NCBI GenBank assembly: GCA_016713535.1
Contig: JADJOY010000042.1
Coordinates: forward strand, 14,332-78,331
Direction: 5' to 3'
Source of the DNA: Deltaproteobacteria bacterium
GTDB taxonomy: Bacteria; JADJOY01
Length of the DNA: 64,000 bases
The notes beneath the pieces were generated by a model. It ran no database searches and was not told where the DNA came from. It saw only the letters and a list, made by a program, of their open reading frames with translations. Shown here piece after piece: positions 1 to 10,321 of this stretch (position 1 is its first letter; every line of letters begins with the position of its first letter). The position numbers and the translations under genes were made by a program.

Positions 1-2517
1 CGAGGGTCGCACCCTGCGGGTGCGTTTTCCGACCGCCAACTCCGAGCTGCGCATGACCACCGCCGCCGACGTGCTGGTGCCGCTGGTCCTCGAGCCCGGC
101 ACCCGCGCACGCCTCGACCCGGGCGGCGAGGAGGTGGTGATCGCCGAGGCGCTGCGCGGCGGCGAGGCCGGCTATCGCCTCGCCGACGGCCGCAACGTGC
201 CGCGCGGCAGCGTCTTCCCGCTCGCCCCCGCGGCGTCGGTGGTGGACCGGCTCGCGCGCGGCGAGGCCGACGACTACCGCGACTTCGCGAACCGGATCGA
301 CGCCGCTCGCCTGGTCACGATGCGGCGCACCAGCGGGCTCGGCTCGTTCCTCGGCGGACGCATCCGGCTCTACCCGCACCAGCTCTACGTCGCCGAGCGG
401 GCCACCGCCACCGACCCGGTGCGCTGGCTGCTCGCCGACGAGGTCGGCCTCGGCAAGACGATCGAGGCCTGCCTGGTCCTCAACCACCTCGAGCGCACCG
501 GCAAGGCGGAGCGCGCGCTGGTGGTCGCACCATCCACGCTCACCGTGCAGTGGCTCGGCGAGCTCTACCGCAAGTACCATCAGGTCTTCGTCCACCTCGA
601 CGACGACCGCCTGAAGGACGTGGCGCGCGACCTCGGCGCCGACTTCAACCCGTTCGATGCCCACCCGCGGGCCGTGATCGCCGCCGAGCTGCTGGTCGAG
701 CGGCCCGAGCTGGTGCGCGCCGCCGCCGAAGCGGGGCTCGACCTGCTGGTGGTCGACGAGGCGCATCATCTCGAACGGCCGCCCGGGCAGCCGGGCAATC
801 CGCGCTACCGGGCGATCGCGCCGCTGACACAGGTGGCGCGGCACGTCTTGCTGCTCACCGCGACCCCCCTCGCCGAGGACGTGAACGGCTTCTTCCGGCT
901 ACTCGAGCTGCTCTGCCCCCACGAGTTCGCGGGCGAGGATTCGTTCGAGCACCGTGTCGAGACGGGGTCCATCTACCGCCCTGCACCAGCTCCACTCGCC
1001 GCGTCGAGATCGGCGGCTTCCCACCCCGGCTAGGGCTCCCCGTCGACCTCGCGGCGAGCGAAGGCCTCGCGCCGTGGGCCGAGCTCGAGAGCGAGGTCGT
1101 GGCGATGGCCGCCGGCGATGCGGCGGCGCGCAAGCGCAAGCTCGATCGCTACCGTCGCTGCCTGTCGTCCGCACAGGCGCTGCCACCTCCCCGTGACGCG
1201 GTGCACGCGACCTGGACCCAGCGCATGCAGTCGATCTTCGAGGCCGATCCGCGCGTCGAGTGGGTGGTGCGTGAGGCGACCCGGTGGCACGAGGCCGGCG
1301 AGAAGACCCTCATCTTCGTCGCGTATCCGGAGACCTTCGAGGCGCTGCGCAAGCTCCTCGAGGTGCGCCTGCGACGGCGGGTCGCGGTCTTCCACGAGGG
1401 TCTGAACGCGGGGCGCCGCGACATCGAGGTGGCGCAGTTCCGCACGCCCTCCGGTCCCTCGATCCTGATCTCGACCGAGTGTGGTGGCGAGGGGCGGAAC
1501 TTCGAGTTCTGCCGCCGCATCGTGCTCTTCGACCTGCCGTGGGATCCGCTCGCCCTCGAGCAGCGCATCGGTCGCCTCGATCGCATCGGCCGCAACGTGC
1601 CCGTCGAGATCGTGTACTTCCGCGCGCCGCGGGGCCTCGGCCGCGCGGTCGCGCAGGTGATGGAGGCGAGCGGCGTGTTCGCCGAGCCGCTCGCCGGGCT
1701 GACCCACGAGCTGGCGCGGATCGAGGCCGAGATCGAGCGCGCAGCGCTCGGCGCCGACGCCATGGACCTGCCGGCCGACCGGTTCGGCGCGGTGATCGGC
1801 GACGCGCGGGCCGCACTCGGCCGGATCGAGGAGGGCGCTTACCAGGAGCTGCACCGCGATCCGTACCGGCCGGAGCTCGCGCCGGGGATCCTCGCCCGGA
1901 TCCCTGCAGGCCTGGAGGCGCTCACCGAGCGCGTCGTGCTCGACGCGTGCGAGCGCTTCGGCTTCGACGTGGTGCCCGAGCGCAGCCGGTCGAGCTACTC
2001 GATCGAGTTCGGCGCCCACGCGGTGGTCGACTCGATCCCCGGCGTGGCGGGCGGCAAGCGCTTCATGGGCACGTTCGATCGTGAGGAGGCGGTCGCCAAC
2101 GAGACCATCGACTTCTTCGCCGCGGGGCATCCGCTGGTCGAGGGGATCTTGCTCGAGCTCGAGGACGGCGACCGGGGGCGCACCGCGGCGTTCGATCTCA
2201 TCTGGCCGAGCGACGACGAAACCAGCGCCTCCGACGACGAGGCGCTCGGGCTGTGGGGCGTGCTCGCGATCGTCGACGACGACCACGCGCCGATCCGGAT
2301 CGTGGACGGGTTGGGCCAGCGGCGACCCGAGTGGGAGGCGCTCGTGGGCGAGGGGGGATCCGCGCCGCGACGTCTCGACCGCGCCGACCTGCCCGACGCC
2401 GAGACCTGGGCCGAGGGGATGCGCGCGCTCGCCGAGGTGGTGCGCGGAACCGGCGAGATCGAGGCCATCGCAGCGGTGCGGCTGCTACGCGAGCCCGATC
2501 CGCGCGTCGAGGTGTGA
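1..2517 (+). CDS. RapA/HepA-like SNF2 helicase (5' partial, frameshifted)
   Basis: Superfamily 2 ATPase of the SNF2 type, closest in layout to RapA/HepA, which remobilises stalled RNA polymerase. The reading frame is open from the first bases, so the N-terminus lies outside the window. The first part shows Walker A (DEVGLGKTIEA), the DEAH box (VVDEAHH) and motif III (LLTATP); the 'NPF' segment before the DEAH box is typical of RapA. The second part shows the helicase C lobe with STECGGEGRNFEF and QRIGRLDRIGR (motifs V and VI). The two parts are in different frames, with the switch at about 960-985, just before the conserved RRVEIGGFPPR segment. Both halves are well conserved, so a sequencing indel is more likely than decay. 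A related SNF2 helicase such as DpdE is an alternative name. Confidence 0.85.
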   Translation, partial: RGSHPAGAFSDRQLRAAHDHRRRRAGAAGPRARHPRTPRPGRRGGGDRRGAARRRGRLSPRRRPQRAARQRLPARPRGVGGGPARARRGRRLPRLREPDRRRSPGHDAAHQRARLVPRRTHPALPAPALRRRAGHRHRPGALAARRRGRPRQDDRGLPGPQPPRAHRQGGARAGGRTIHAHRAVARRALPQVPSGLRPPRRRPPEGRGARPRRRLQPVRCPPAGRDRRRAAGRAARAGARRRRSGARPAGGRRGASSRTAARAAGQSALPGDRAADTGGAARLAAHRDPPRRGRERLLPATRAALPPRVRGRGFVRAPCRDGVHLPPCTSSTRRVEIGGFPPRLGLPVDLAASEGLAPWAELESEVVAMAAGDAAARKRKLDRYRRCLSSAQALPPPRDAVHATWTQRMQSIFEADPRVEWVVREATRWHEAGEKTLIFVAYPETFEALRKLLEVRLRRRVAVFHEGLNAGRRDIEVAQFRTPSGPSILISTECGGEGRNFEFCRRIVLFDLPWDPLALEQRIGRLDRIGRNVPVEIVYFRAPRGLGRAVAQVMEASGVFAEPLAGLTHELARIEAEIERAALGADAMDLPADRFGAVIGDARAALGRIEEGAYQELHRDPYRPELAPGILARIPAGLEALTERVVLDACERFGFDVVPERSRSSYSIEFGAHAVVDSIPGVAGGKRFMGTFDREEAVANETIDFFAAGHPLVEGILLELEDGDRGRTAAFDLIWPSDDETSASDDEALGLWGVLAIVDDDHAPIRIVDGLGQRRPEWEALVGEGGSAPRRLDRADLPDAETWAEGMRALAEVVRGTGEIEAIAAVRLLREPDPRVEV

Positions 2518-2542
2518 GCGCGCGCCGGGCCTCACCGCGCGA

Positions 2543-4036
2543 TCAGCCGCCGACGTAGCGGCTGAACAAGAGCGGCGCGCCGTGGACGAACACCACCGCG
2601 AGGATCGCGACGGCGGTCAGCCAGGCGGCCCGCGAGAGGGACCGCAGCCGCTCCAGGAACGCGCCGCCGAGGACCGCCCACAGCGGAAAGATCTGCAGGA
2701 GGTAGGTGGCCTTGATCGTGTCGCCCTTGCCTGGATTGGGATACATGACGAGGAACCAGCCGTAGCCCACGAGAGTGCCGAGGATCGTGACGGTGAGCAC
2801 GAACGTGGCGCCGCGGTCGGGATCGTCCACCGGGTGCGTGAGCGCGGCCAGCGCCGAGCGCGTGCCGAGCGCGAGAGCCACGAGCGCGAGCACGGTGGGG
2901 GCGAGTGCGAGCAGGTTCGCCCGTCCCAGGTACGCAGCCACGGCGGCGCGGTTGGTGGCGAGCGATGTGGCCGGCTCGCCCGCGAGGAGGCGGCCCTCGA
3001 GCTCGGGTCCGGAGACCCAGCGGTCGGCGGCGAGGTCGCGTCCCCACACCGCCCAGTAGCACCAGTAATCCCCCCACGCCTCGCTCAACAGGATCGGACC
3101 GAGCTGGTTCGGGAACCCGGGACGGACGGGATCCGAGAAGAGCCGTCCGTTGCCCGCCCCGGCGTAGAACTCCGGCGGCTGGTTGGTCAGCGAGAAGCTC
3201 TCGGCGTGGGCGCGGTTGAACGCCATCGCGGAGCCCGAGCGAAGGTGAAGGTAGGCGTAGAACCAGCCGCCCGCCTGGAGCGCGAGGATCGAGGCGACGA
3301 CGATCGAGGTGAGCCGCTCCCGCGCCAGCGCTGGCTCGGCCCGCGCCCGTTGCAGCGCGAGCAGCGCCACGGCGGGGAGCGCGGCCGCGCCCCACTGGCG
3401 CGACAGCAACGCGAACCCGCCGAGGGCGCCGAGCCCCACGACCCGCCGCAGCGGAACGCGAGACATGCCAAGGGTGCCGAGGGCGTGCTCGAGGACGAGC
3501 GCCACGAAACACGCGGCGTACGGCTCCCCGCGGAGGAACGCGAAGGACTTGAAGTACACGGGAGCGAGTGCGAGGAGCGCGAGGGCGCCTCGCCGCACGG
3601 CGATGTGCGCCGAGAGCCGCCCCGCGAGCCGCAGCACGGTCAGCGTGAGCGCCACCGAAACGGCGACCTGCGCGATCAGCGCCCCGCGCAACGCCGCGGC
3701 TTCGCCGAGACCGGCGCGCAGCAAGAGCGCGGGCACCACGTACGGCAGGGGCGGCGAGAAGAACTCGGTGGTGTCCCAGAACGTCGGCAACCGTCCCTCG
3801 GCGAGGGTCCGGACGTAGGCGACGTGTGAGTCGGCGTCGTAGCCGATCGTCGGGTCGTGGCGAAGCGCGTTGACCAGCACCACGCCGTTCACGAGGGCGA
3901 ACAGCGCGACCGTCCATCGGTCGAGACGCTCGCCGTCGCGAAGAGACGCGGCGCGACGAGGCGGAGGCGAGGCGGAGGCGTCCATCGACCGTGGCTGACG
4001 CGTGGAAACGAGGGAACCTCGCGCGGCGCGGATCAT
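2543..4036 (-). CDS. GT-C membrane protein (glycosyltransferase 39-like)
   Basis: Polytopic membrane protein of about 497 residues with roughly ten hydrophobic segments. The first extracytoplasmic loop carries an acidic DADSH motif (GYDADSHVAYV), placed like the catalytic Asp of ArnT/PMT-type GT-C glycosyltransferases that use polyprenyl-phosphate sugars. It lies 26 bases downstream of ilvE on the same strand and may be cotranscribed, but no functional link is obvious. An ATG at 3985 is an alternative start. Substrate unknown. One of several GT-C proteins in this window. Confidence 0.7.
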   Translation of the reverse strand: MIRAARGSLVSTRQPRSMDASASPPPRRAASLRDGERLDRWTVALFALVNGVVLVNALRHDPTIGYDADSHVAYVRTLAEGRLPTFWDTTEFFSPPLPYVVPALLLRAGLGEAAALRGALIAQVAVSVALTLTVLRLAGRLSAHIAVRRGALALLALAPVYFKSFAFLRGEPYAACFVALVLEHALGTLGMSRVPLRRVVGLGALGGFALLSRQWGAAALPAVALLALQRARAEPALARERLTSIVVASILALQAGGWFYAYLHLRSGSAMAFNRAHAESFSLTNQPPEFYAGAGNGRLFSDPVRPGFPNQLGPILLSEAWGDYWCYWAVWGRDLAADRWVSGPELEGRLLAGEPATSLATNRAAVAAYLGRANLLALAPTVLALVALALGTRSALAALTHPVDDPDRGATFVLTVTILGTLVGYGWFLVMYPNPGKGDTIKATYLLQIFPLWAVLGGAFLERLRSLSRAAWLTAVAILAVVFVHGAPLLFSRYVGG

Positions 4037-4062
4037 ACCCCGTGGACCGAGCCGCGCCGGGC

Positions 4063-4937
4063 TCAGCCGCCGTCGAGCGGGACGCCGTCCACGCGGGTGC
4101 GGTCGCGAAACGCCGCGTCGATGCGCGCGGTGATCGGGCCGGGCACGGCGCCGGCGAGCGGCGCGCCGTCGAGGGAGCCGATCGCCACGACGCGTGCGCC
4201 CGTGCCGGTGAGAAGGCCTCGTCCGCGCCGAACAGGTCGATGCGGCCGACGGTGGCCTCGCGATGCGGGATGCCGAGGGCCGCGGCCAGCTCGAGCACGG
4301 TGGAGCGCGTGACGCCCTCGAGCGCGCCGTCGGTGGCTGGTGGAGTGAGCAACACGCCGCGCTTCACCAGGAAGACGTTGGCGACGCTCGCCTCCGCGAT
4401 CTGGCCCGCGTGGTTGAGGATCAGCGCCTCGTCGGCGCCACGCAGCTTGGCCTCGCGCTTGGCGAGGACACTGTTCAGGTAGTTGAGGCTCTTGACCCTC
4501 GGATCGAGCACGTCGGGCGCCGGACGGCGCACGCTCGCGGTCACCAGATCGAGTCCCTTCGCGAGCTTCTCGGCCGAGTAGAGCTGCACCTGGTCGACCA
4601 GGCACACGACCCGTGGCGTCGGGCAGAGCAACGGATCCACGCCCAGCGGGCCGTCGCCACGACTCACGATGAGCCGGACGTAGGACTCGTCGGCGCCGAA
4701 CGCGCGCGTGGTCTCGAGGACCACCGCGCGCATCGCGGCGAGGCCGCCCGGTAGCTCGAGACCGATGCTGCGGGCCGAGATGGCGAGGCGCTCGAGGTGC
4801 CGCTCGAGACGGAAGACCCGCCGCGCGTAGACGCGGATCCCCTCGAACACGCCATCGCCGTAGAGGAACCCGTGATCGACCACCGGAATGCGGGCCTCGG
4901 CGGCGTCCATCACCCGGCCATCCAGCCACACCTTCAT
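4063..4937 (-). CDS. ilvE: branched-chain aminotransferase, class IV (frameshifted)
   Basis: PLP-dependent class IV aminotransferase that transfers the amino group between glutamate and branched-chain 2-oxo acids. Recognisable signatures are the N-terminal VDHGFLYGDGVFEG, the PLP lysine in RVKSLNYLNS, and EASVANVF. The C-terminal signature is split: the frame reads ADEAF and then should continue LTGTGARVV, which needs one more C in the TTCTC stretch at about 4218. With that base restored the protein is about 291 residues, normal for the short IlvE/D-amino-acid transaminase family. Its ATG overlaps the stop of the upstream IclR regulator (ATGA), so the two are translationally coupled. D-amino-acid transaminase or aminodeoxychorismate lyase are the alternatives within the fold. 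Confidence 0.85.
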
Positions 4938-5721
4938 GAAGAGCTCCCTTCCAGGCGCGCTGCGATCGTGCGCGCCGCATCGAGCGTCACGTTCAGGATC
5001 TTGCGTTTCGCCGCCCCGGTGAAGCGAGCGGCAGGGACCGCCGCGGCGACGGCCCCGAGGAGCTCGCCGCCGACGCGCACCGGCGCGGCGACGAAGCTGA
5101 GGCCCGGGATCCATTCCTCACGGCTATCGGCCCAGCCGCGGCGCGCGACCTCGGCGCTCGCGCGCGCGAGCGCCGACGCGCTGGCGAGAGTCCGCGGAGT
5201 GAAGCGCTCGAGCACGCCGGTCGGGACGGCGACGCGCGCGGGCGCGAGCGCGAGATAGAGCTTCCCCACCGCCGTGGCGTGCAGCGGCGCGCTCTCGCCG
5301 ATGCGCGGCGCGGCACGCAACATCCCGGTGCCTTCGACCTTGTCGAGGACGACGATCGCACCCTCGCGGATCGTGGCGAGGAAGTAGGTCTCGCCGGCGC
5401 CGCGGGCCGCCGCCTCGAGGGCCGGGCGCGCCGCCTCGATGAGCGGCTCGCGGGCGAGCACCGCAAGGCCGAGGCGGACGAGCCGGAACCCGAGGCGGTA
5501 GCGGCCATCCTCGGTGCGCTCCCGTAGCCCCGGCTCGCCAGGCTCGCAAGCAGGCGGTGGACGCTGGCCTTGGGCATCGCGAGGGCGCGGCCGATCTCGG
5601 AGACGCCGCACGGGTAGCGCTGGAGCTCGAGGTGCGCGAGGAGGTCCAATGCCTTCTCGACGCTTCCCGGGGATGTGCCGGCTCGTTCCGCCATATGGAA
5701 CACCGTTCCATTCAGATCCAT
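4934..5721 (-). CDS. IclR family transcriptional regulator (frameshifted)
   Basis: Helix-turn-helix regulator of the IclR family. The N-terminal winged-helix part reads SVEKALDLLAHL and then GVSEIGRALAMPKASVHRLL, the classic IclR HTH. The C-terminal effector domain follows in another frame (RYRLGFRLVRLG, TYFLATIREGAIVVLDKVEG, LHATAVGKLYLA, FVAAPVRVGGELLGAV). The shift is at about 5520-5530, beside a GGGG run. Corrected length is about 260 residues, usual for the family. The stop overlaps the ilvE ATG by four bases, which suggests that it controls or is coexpressed with ilvE. Its effector cannot be read from the sequence. Confidence 0.85.
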
Positions 5722-5773
5722 CTGAAACTAGCGTGCGAGGCGCGCGCAGCGCAAGCGTGGCGCAACCGCGTGC

Positions 5774-7805
5774 TCAAGAGGCGGACGCGACGGGCAGCGT
5801 CAGCGCAGACGGAAAGCGCGGCCCGCGCAGCACGTGCAGCTCGGGCGAGGGGCCGGGCAGGATCGCGAAGTGGTCGGCGTCGGCGCCCGCGATCGCGAGC
5901 CGGATCGAGTGGCCGCCTTCGAAGCGGTACGCCACCGGCAGCAGGTCGAACACCAGCTCGGCCGGCTCACCGGGAACCAGCGGCGCGCCGTGGATCCGCC
6001 GGTAGGTGCGGTAGGGGCTTGGCGTCGGATAGGGGGGCCATCGACGGTGCGGCGGTGGAGGGCGCGCAGCAGGCCCTCGGTCACGTACGTGACCTGACCG
6101 CGCTCGTCGATGTCCTCGAGGTAGGCGAAGATCGTCGCGTCCGGGGTGCTGGAGACGACCCACAGCGTGACGAGCGGGTGCCCGGCGATCTCGAGGGCGG
6201 CGCGAAGCGGCGCGGAGTCGTAGGTCAGGAGCTTGTGGTCCGCGGCCGCGCGGTCGGGGTAGTCGATGGTGTGGTGAAAGCCGATGAGGCTGTCCCAGCG
6301 CGCCCGGGCGCCGGTCCCCGCGGTCGGATCGACGCGGTAGACGTCGTGGCGGTCGGTGGACCATGGCGCGTGCGGCGCCAGGCGCCGTCCTTCGCCGACG
6401 AAGAAGCGCTTCTCGACCACCCCGGGTGGTGGCCAGGTCGGTGCCGAGCGCCACCGCTCCTCGCCCATCGCGAAGTAGTGGACGGCTGGCTCGGTTCCGA
6501 TCCCGTCGTCCACGCCGCGCACATGGAGATCGAAGAACCGCAGCAGCTCGCCCACGGCGTCGAAGCGCGTCGCGCGCGAGCCGCCCCGCGGGCTGGTGTG
6601 GAGCGCGCCGCCGTGCTCCCACGGGCCGAGGACGAGGCGTGAGCCAGCCGTGGCCACGGCGCGGAAGCGCTTGATCGCCGAGTGCGGATAGGCCGAGTCG
6701 TGCCAGCCGCTGATGCTGGCGATCGGGATGCCGGCGGCACGAGCGGCGTCCGCGAAGGTGTGTGGGCTGAAGGCGTCGGGTGTGAAGTCGGGGCGCCCCG
6801 GTGGGGCGTCGTCACGATAGGTGAGACTCACGGCATCGGCGTGTGGATCGTGGTTGCGGGCGTGGCTCGCGATCGCCCCGGCGAGCAGGGTCCGCGCGGA
6901 GTCCGCGTCGACGGGCCGAACGCCGGCCACGAGCTGCCGGGCCAGCGCGCGCAGCGCCGCTTCCGCGGGATCCCCATCGACAAGGGCGGCGAAGCGGCGA
7001 GCCCACGGAGGCATGGCGCCCGAGTCCTTGACGGCATGGGCGAACAGTCTGAGCGTCCCGGCGAGCGCGTCGTCGAAGCGCCCGCTGTCGAGCGAGCGGT
7101 TGTAGCGGGCCCAGTTACGCGTGAACCACGCGAGCTGCACTCCGCCGGGGAACGCGATGTCGGTGTAGACGTCGTAGAGGGAGAAGCGCGGTGCCACGGC
7201 GCGCACGGCTGGGTGGGCGAGGGTGCCGAGGAACTCGGCGGTCGTCCCCTCGTACGAGACCCCGTCGACCCGACGCGGCCGTTCGACCACGGCTGGGCGA
7301 CGATCCAGCTCACCACCTCGCCGCCGTCGGCGACCTCGTCGCGCGACCACGGATGGGGGCGCTCGCCGAACGAGGCGCCCGAGCCTCGCGCGTCGACGTC
7401 CACCCACGCGTAGCCGCTCTCGAGGAAGCGGGCCCGAGTGAGCGATTCGCCTTCGAGGAGGTCGGGGGAGATCCAGCGTCGTCCCACCGGCGTGAAGGCG
7501 AGCGACCGGTAGTAGCGCGTCTGGCGCAGCATCGTCGGCAGCCGGATGCCTGTGCCCTCGAGAGCCACCGGAAGGTGCACGTCCAGCGCGATCCGGTTCC
7601 CGTCCCGCATCGGCAGAAGCAAGGACCACCGCTTCACGGCGGTTCGTGCGCTCCCGGGCGCCGGGGTCGCGGCGAGGCGCGGCGCCCAGTGGGCGTCGGT
7701 CCGATCGCGGCGCGGAAAGTGGCTGCACGAGGATCGGTGCTCGAGGGAGCTCAACGGAACCTCCAGCGGTCGGCCAGCGGGAGGTGCGAAGTCTATCGAG
7801 GTCAC
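5774..7805 (-). CDS. CocE/NonD-type alpha/beta hydrolase (frameshifted)
   Basis: Hydrolase of the X-Pro dipeptidyl-peptidase / cocaine esterase (CocE) class. An N-terminal strand (LLLPMRDGNRIALDVHLP) leads to the nucleophile motif GVSYEG, with the catalytic Asp in SGWHDSAYP and His in GPWEHGG. The C-terminal jelly-roll lid contains PLVTLWVVSSTPDATIFAYL and ends with GGHSIRLAIAGADADHF. The frame changes twice: at about 7290, just before the nucleophile Ser, and at about 6020. Corrected size is about 670 residues. The start is uncertain: GTG at 7805 is used here, while GTG at 7637 lies closer to the usual family start. Natural substrate unknown. Confidence 0.75.
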
Positions 7806-7937
7806 GGTCGCGCCTGCGCGATCGAGATCGACGTCGCTGGCTCGCGAATTGCGTCCTCGAACGCCGAGACCACGGCGCGTCGGGCGTGCCTGCCCACCCC
7901 TCGAGCGATGCGCCACCACGAACCCTGGGGGGGGCGC

Positions 7938-8874
7938 ATGTCCACGAACGTCCATGGACATTATCTCGACCGGCTCTCGAGCTGGCGCAAGATGGCAGCG
8001 GTCGCGTGGTCTCCGCCCGACGACCCGACCATCTACGGGACGATCGACGTCGACATGACCGATGCGCTCCCGTTGCTGTCCGTACTCTCCGAGCGCTCCG
8101 GGAGAGCACGTGACGGTAACGCACCTCGTCGTGAAGGCTCTCGCCGACACCCTCGCCAGACACCCGGAGTGCAACGGGATGATCCGCGCGGGGCGGATCT
8201 TCCTGCGCGACACCGTGGATCTCTCCGTGCTGGTGGCGATGGAGCCGGACGAGATGGACGAGCGTCGTCACGACCAGGCCATCGACCTGTCCGAGGCGAT
8301 GGTCCGGGACGCGGACAAGAAGTCGGTCGTCGAGATCGCGCGAGAGATCCGCGCGGGCGTGCGGACCATCCGCAAGCACCAGGACCCGTTCCTGGAGCGC
8401 ACCAAGAAGCTCTTCGATCTGCTGCCGCCGGCTCTCCTCGGTCCCATTCTCCGGATGACGGTCTTCCTCGAGTACCAGCTCAACGTGGATCTCACGCGCC
8501 TCGGGGTGCCGCGGGACCCCTTCGGCAGTGGCATGGTGACGAGCGTCGGGATGCTCGGGATCACCGAGGCCTTCGGGCCGATCCCGCCGTTCAGCGGAGT
8601 CACGATGCTGGTGGCGCTCGGGCGCGTCGAGGACCGCCCGGTCGCGCGGAACGGGCGCGTGGTGGTACGGCCGATCATGCGCATCACGGCGACCTTCGAC
8701 CACCGCTTCATCGACGGCTTCCAGGGCGGGCGGCTCGGCAACACGTTCCGCCGCCTCATGGCCGACCCGGTCGCGAGCTTCTGGCCGGCCGAGCTCGGGC
8801 CTGCGCCCCGGCGGGTGCGAGCGCCGGCCAAGCGCAAGACCCGGTCGGCCAAGCGCAAGACACGTCGGGGTTGA
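7938..8874 (+). CDS. stand-alone 2-oxoacid dehydrogenase-type acyltransferase domain (frameshifted)
   Basis: Trimeric E2-type catalytic domain (chloramphenicol-acetyltransferase fold) without lipoyl or peripheral-subunit-binding domains. The catalytic HxxxDG motif is intact in TFDHRFIDGFQGG near the C-terminus. THLVVKALADTL and GSGMVTSVGMLGI are other family landmarks. A one-base shift at about 8100, in a CCGGG stretch, separates the first 55 residues (MSTNVHGHYLDRLSSWRKMA) from the rest. The protein ends in a strongly basic tail with a repeated KRKTR unit. No E1 or E3 genes are adjacent, so it is unlikely to belong to a standard 2-oxoacid dehydrogenase complex. The acyl acceptor is unknown. 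Confidence 0.75.
8825..8861 (+). repeat. 16-bp direct repeat coding the basic tail
   Basis: CGGCCAAGCGCAAGAC occurs twice in tandem, with a 21-base period, at 8825 and 8846. In frame it encodes the repeated AKRKTR unit at the C-terminus of the acyltransferase. Confidence 0.8.
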
Positions 8875-9045
8875 GGCGCGGGCCCCGTCGAAGGTCGGGC
8901 GGACGCATTCCACGACACCTCTCCGGCTCGGAGCCCGGCGCGGACGGCTCCACTCGTGTGAACGCGCGCATGGCCGGGTCGTGCTTGGAGGGACTCCGCC
9001 GGGTCGGGTAAATCCCTCGGCCGCATCGGACCGTCGGAGGATCTC

Positions 9046-10302
9046 TTGGGTCGCGTCAACGACCACTACCTGAAGCTCAAGGCCGGCTATCTCTTTCCCG
9101 AGATCGGACGCCGGGTGCGCGCCTTCGAGGCCGCGAACCCCAACGCCAAGGTGATCCGGCTCGGGATCGGTGACGTCACCGAGCCGATGCCTCCCGCGAT
9201 CGCCGCCGCCATGCATGCGGCCGTCGACGAGATGGCCCGCCGCGAGACGTTCCGTGGCTACGGTCCCGAGCAGGGCTACGACTTCCTGCGCGAGAAGATC
9301 GCCGAGCACGACTTCCGTTCGCGCGGCGCGGAGGTCGCGGCCGACGAGATCTTCGTGTCCGACGGCTGCAAGTGCGACAGCGGCAACTTCCTGGACGTGC
9401 TCGCGACGGGCGCCAACGTCACCGCGGTGACCGACCCCGTCTACCCGGTCTACGTCGACACGAACGTCATGGCAGGGAACACCGGCGTGGCCAACGAGCG
9501 CGGCGAGTTCGAGCGCATCGTCTACCTGCCCGCGACGGTCGCCAACGGCTTCTCGCCGGCCGTGCCTGGCAGGCACGTCGACGTCATCTACCTGTGCTCG
9601 CCGAACAACCCGACGGGCGCGGTGCTGACCCGCGAAGCGCTCACGCGCTGGGTCGACTACGCGCGCCGGGAAGGGGCGTTGATCCTCTTCGACGCCGCCT
9701 ACGAGGCGTTCATCACCGATCCCGCGATCCCGCACTCGATCTACGAGATCCCCGGGGCCCGGGACGTCGCCGTCGAGCTACGGAGCTTCTCGAAGACCGC
9801 CGGCTTCACCGGCACTCGCTGCGCCTTCACGGTCGTCACCAAGACCCTGATGGGGAAGACCGCCGACGGCCAGGAGGTCCAGCTTCATGCGCTCTGGACC
9901 CGCCGTCACACCACCAAGTTCAATGGCGTGAGCTACGTCGTCCAGCGCGGAGCCGAGGCGGTCTACGGGACCGAGGGGCAGGCGCAGGTCCGCGCGCTCA
10001 TCTATTTCTATCTCGGTAACGCCGAGGTCATCCGCGAGCGGCTCTCTGCGGTCGGTCTCGAGGTTCACGGGGGCGTGAACGCGCCGTACGTGTGGATCGC
10101 CACCCCCGAGGGCGGGGACGGGCGGCGGGCCGAGAGCTGGGCCTTCTTCGATCGGCTCCTCGCCGAGGCCAACGTGGTGGTGACGCCGGGGAGCGGCTTC
10201 GGCGCCGCCGGCGAAGGCTTCGTGCGGATCAGCGCATTCAACAGTCGCGCCAACGTCGAGGAAGCGACCCGGCGCATCGTGGCGATGCTGGGACGTGCCT
10301 GA
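9046..10302 (+). CDS. dapL: LL-diaminopimelate aminotransferase
   Basis: PLP enzyme that converts L-tetrahydrodipicolinate directly to LL-diaminopimelate, the short route to lysine and meso-DAP for peptidoglycan. The protein is about 418 residues, as usual for DapL. Diagnostic stretches are [49 protein letters not shown] and the PLP lysine in [19 protein letters not shown] at 9046 is chosen as start because it follows an AGGA ribosome site by about eight bases and begins the family N-terminus ([14 protein letters not shown]). It is followed at 20 bases by the MBL-fold gene. No other lysine-pathway genes are seen here. Confidence 0.95.
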   Translation: MGRVNDHYLKLKAGYLFPEIGRRVRAFEAANPNAKVIRLGIGDVTEPMPPAIAAAMHAAVDEMARRETFRGYGPEQGYDFLREKIAEHDFRSRGAEVAADEIFVSDGCKCDSGNFLDVLATGANVTAVTDPVYPVYVDTNVMAGNTGVANERGEFERIVYLPATVANGFSPAVPGRHVDVIYLCSPNNPTGAVLTREALTRWVDYARREGALILFDAAYEAFITDPAIPHSIYEIPGARDVAVELRSFSKTAGFTGTRCAFTVVTKTLMGKTADGQEVQLHALWTRRHTTKFNGVSYVVQRGAEAVYGTEGQAQVRALIYFYLGNAEVIRERLSAVGLEVHGGVNAPYVWIATPEGGDGRRAESWAFFDRLLAEANVVVTPGSGFGAAGEGFVRISAFNSRANVEEATRRIVAMLGRA

Positions 10303-10321
10303 GCACGAGAACGGGGGCTCC

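Noticed and set aside
1030-2286. Long minus-strand frame opposite the helicase
   Set aside because: No motif, Arg/Glu/His-rich; the plus strand carries helicase motifs V and VI here.
2532-5114. An 860-codon minus-strand frame that would fuse ilvE to a second domain
   Set aside because: After the ilvE frameshift at about 4218 it runs through the antisense-phase shadow of the membrane glycosyltransferase; the composition is Arg/Pro/Ala-rich with no domain.
5800-9735. A 1311-codon minus-strand frame
   Set aside because: Only the part below about 7300 is real (CocE hydrolase middle). The rest is a shadow of the acyltransferase and dapL on the plus strand.
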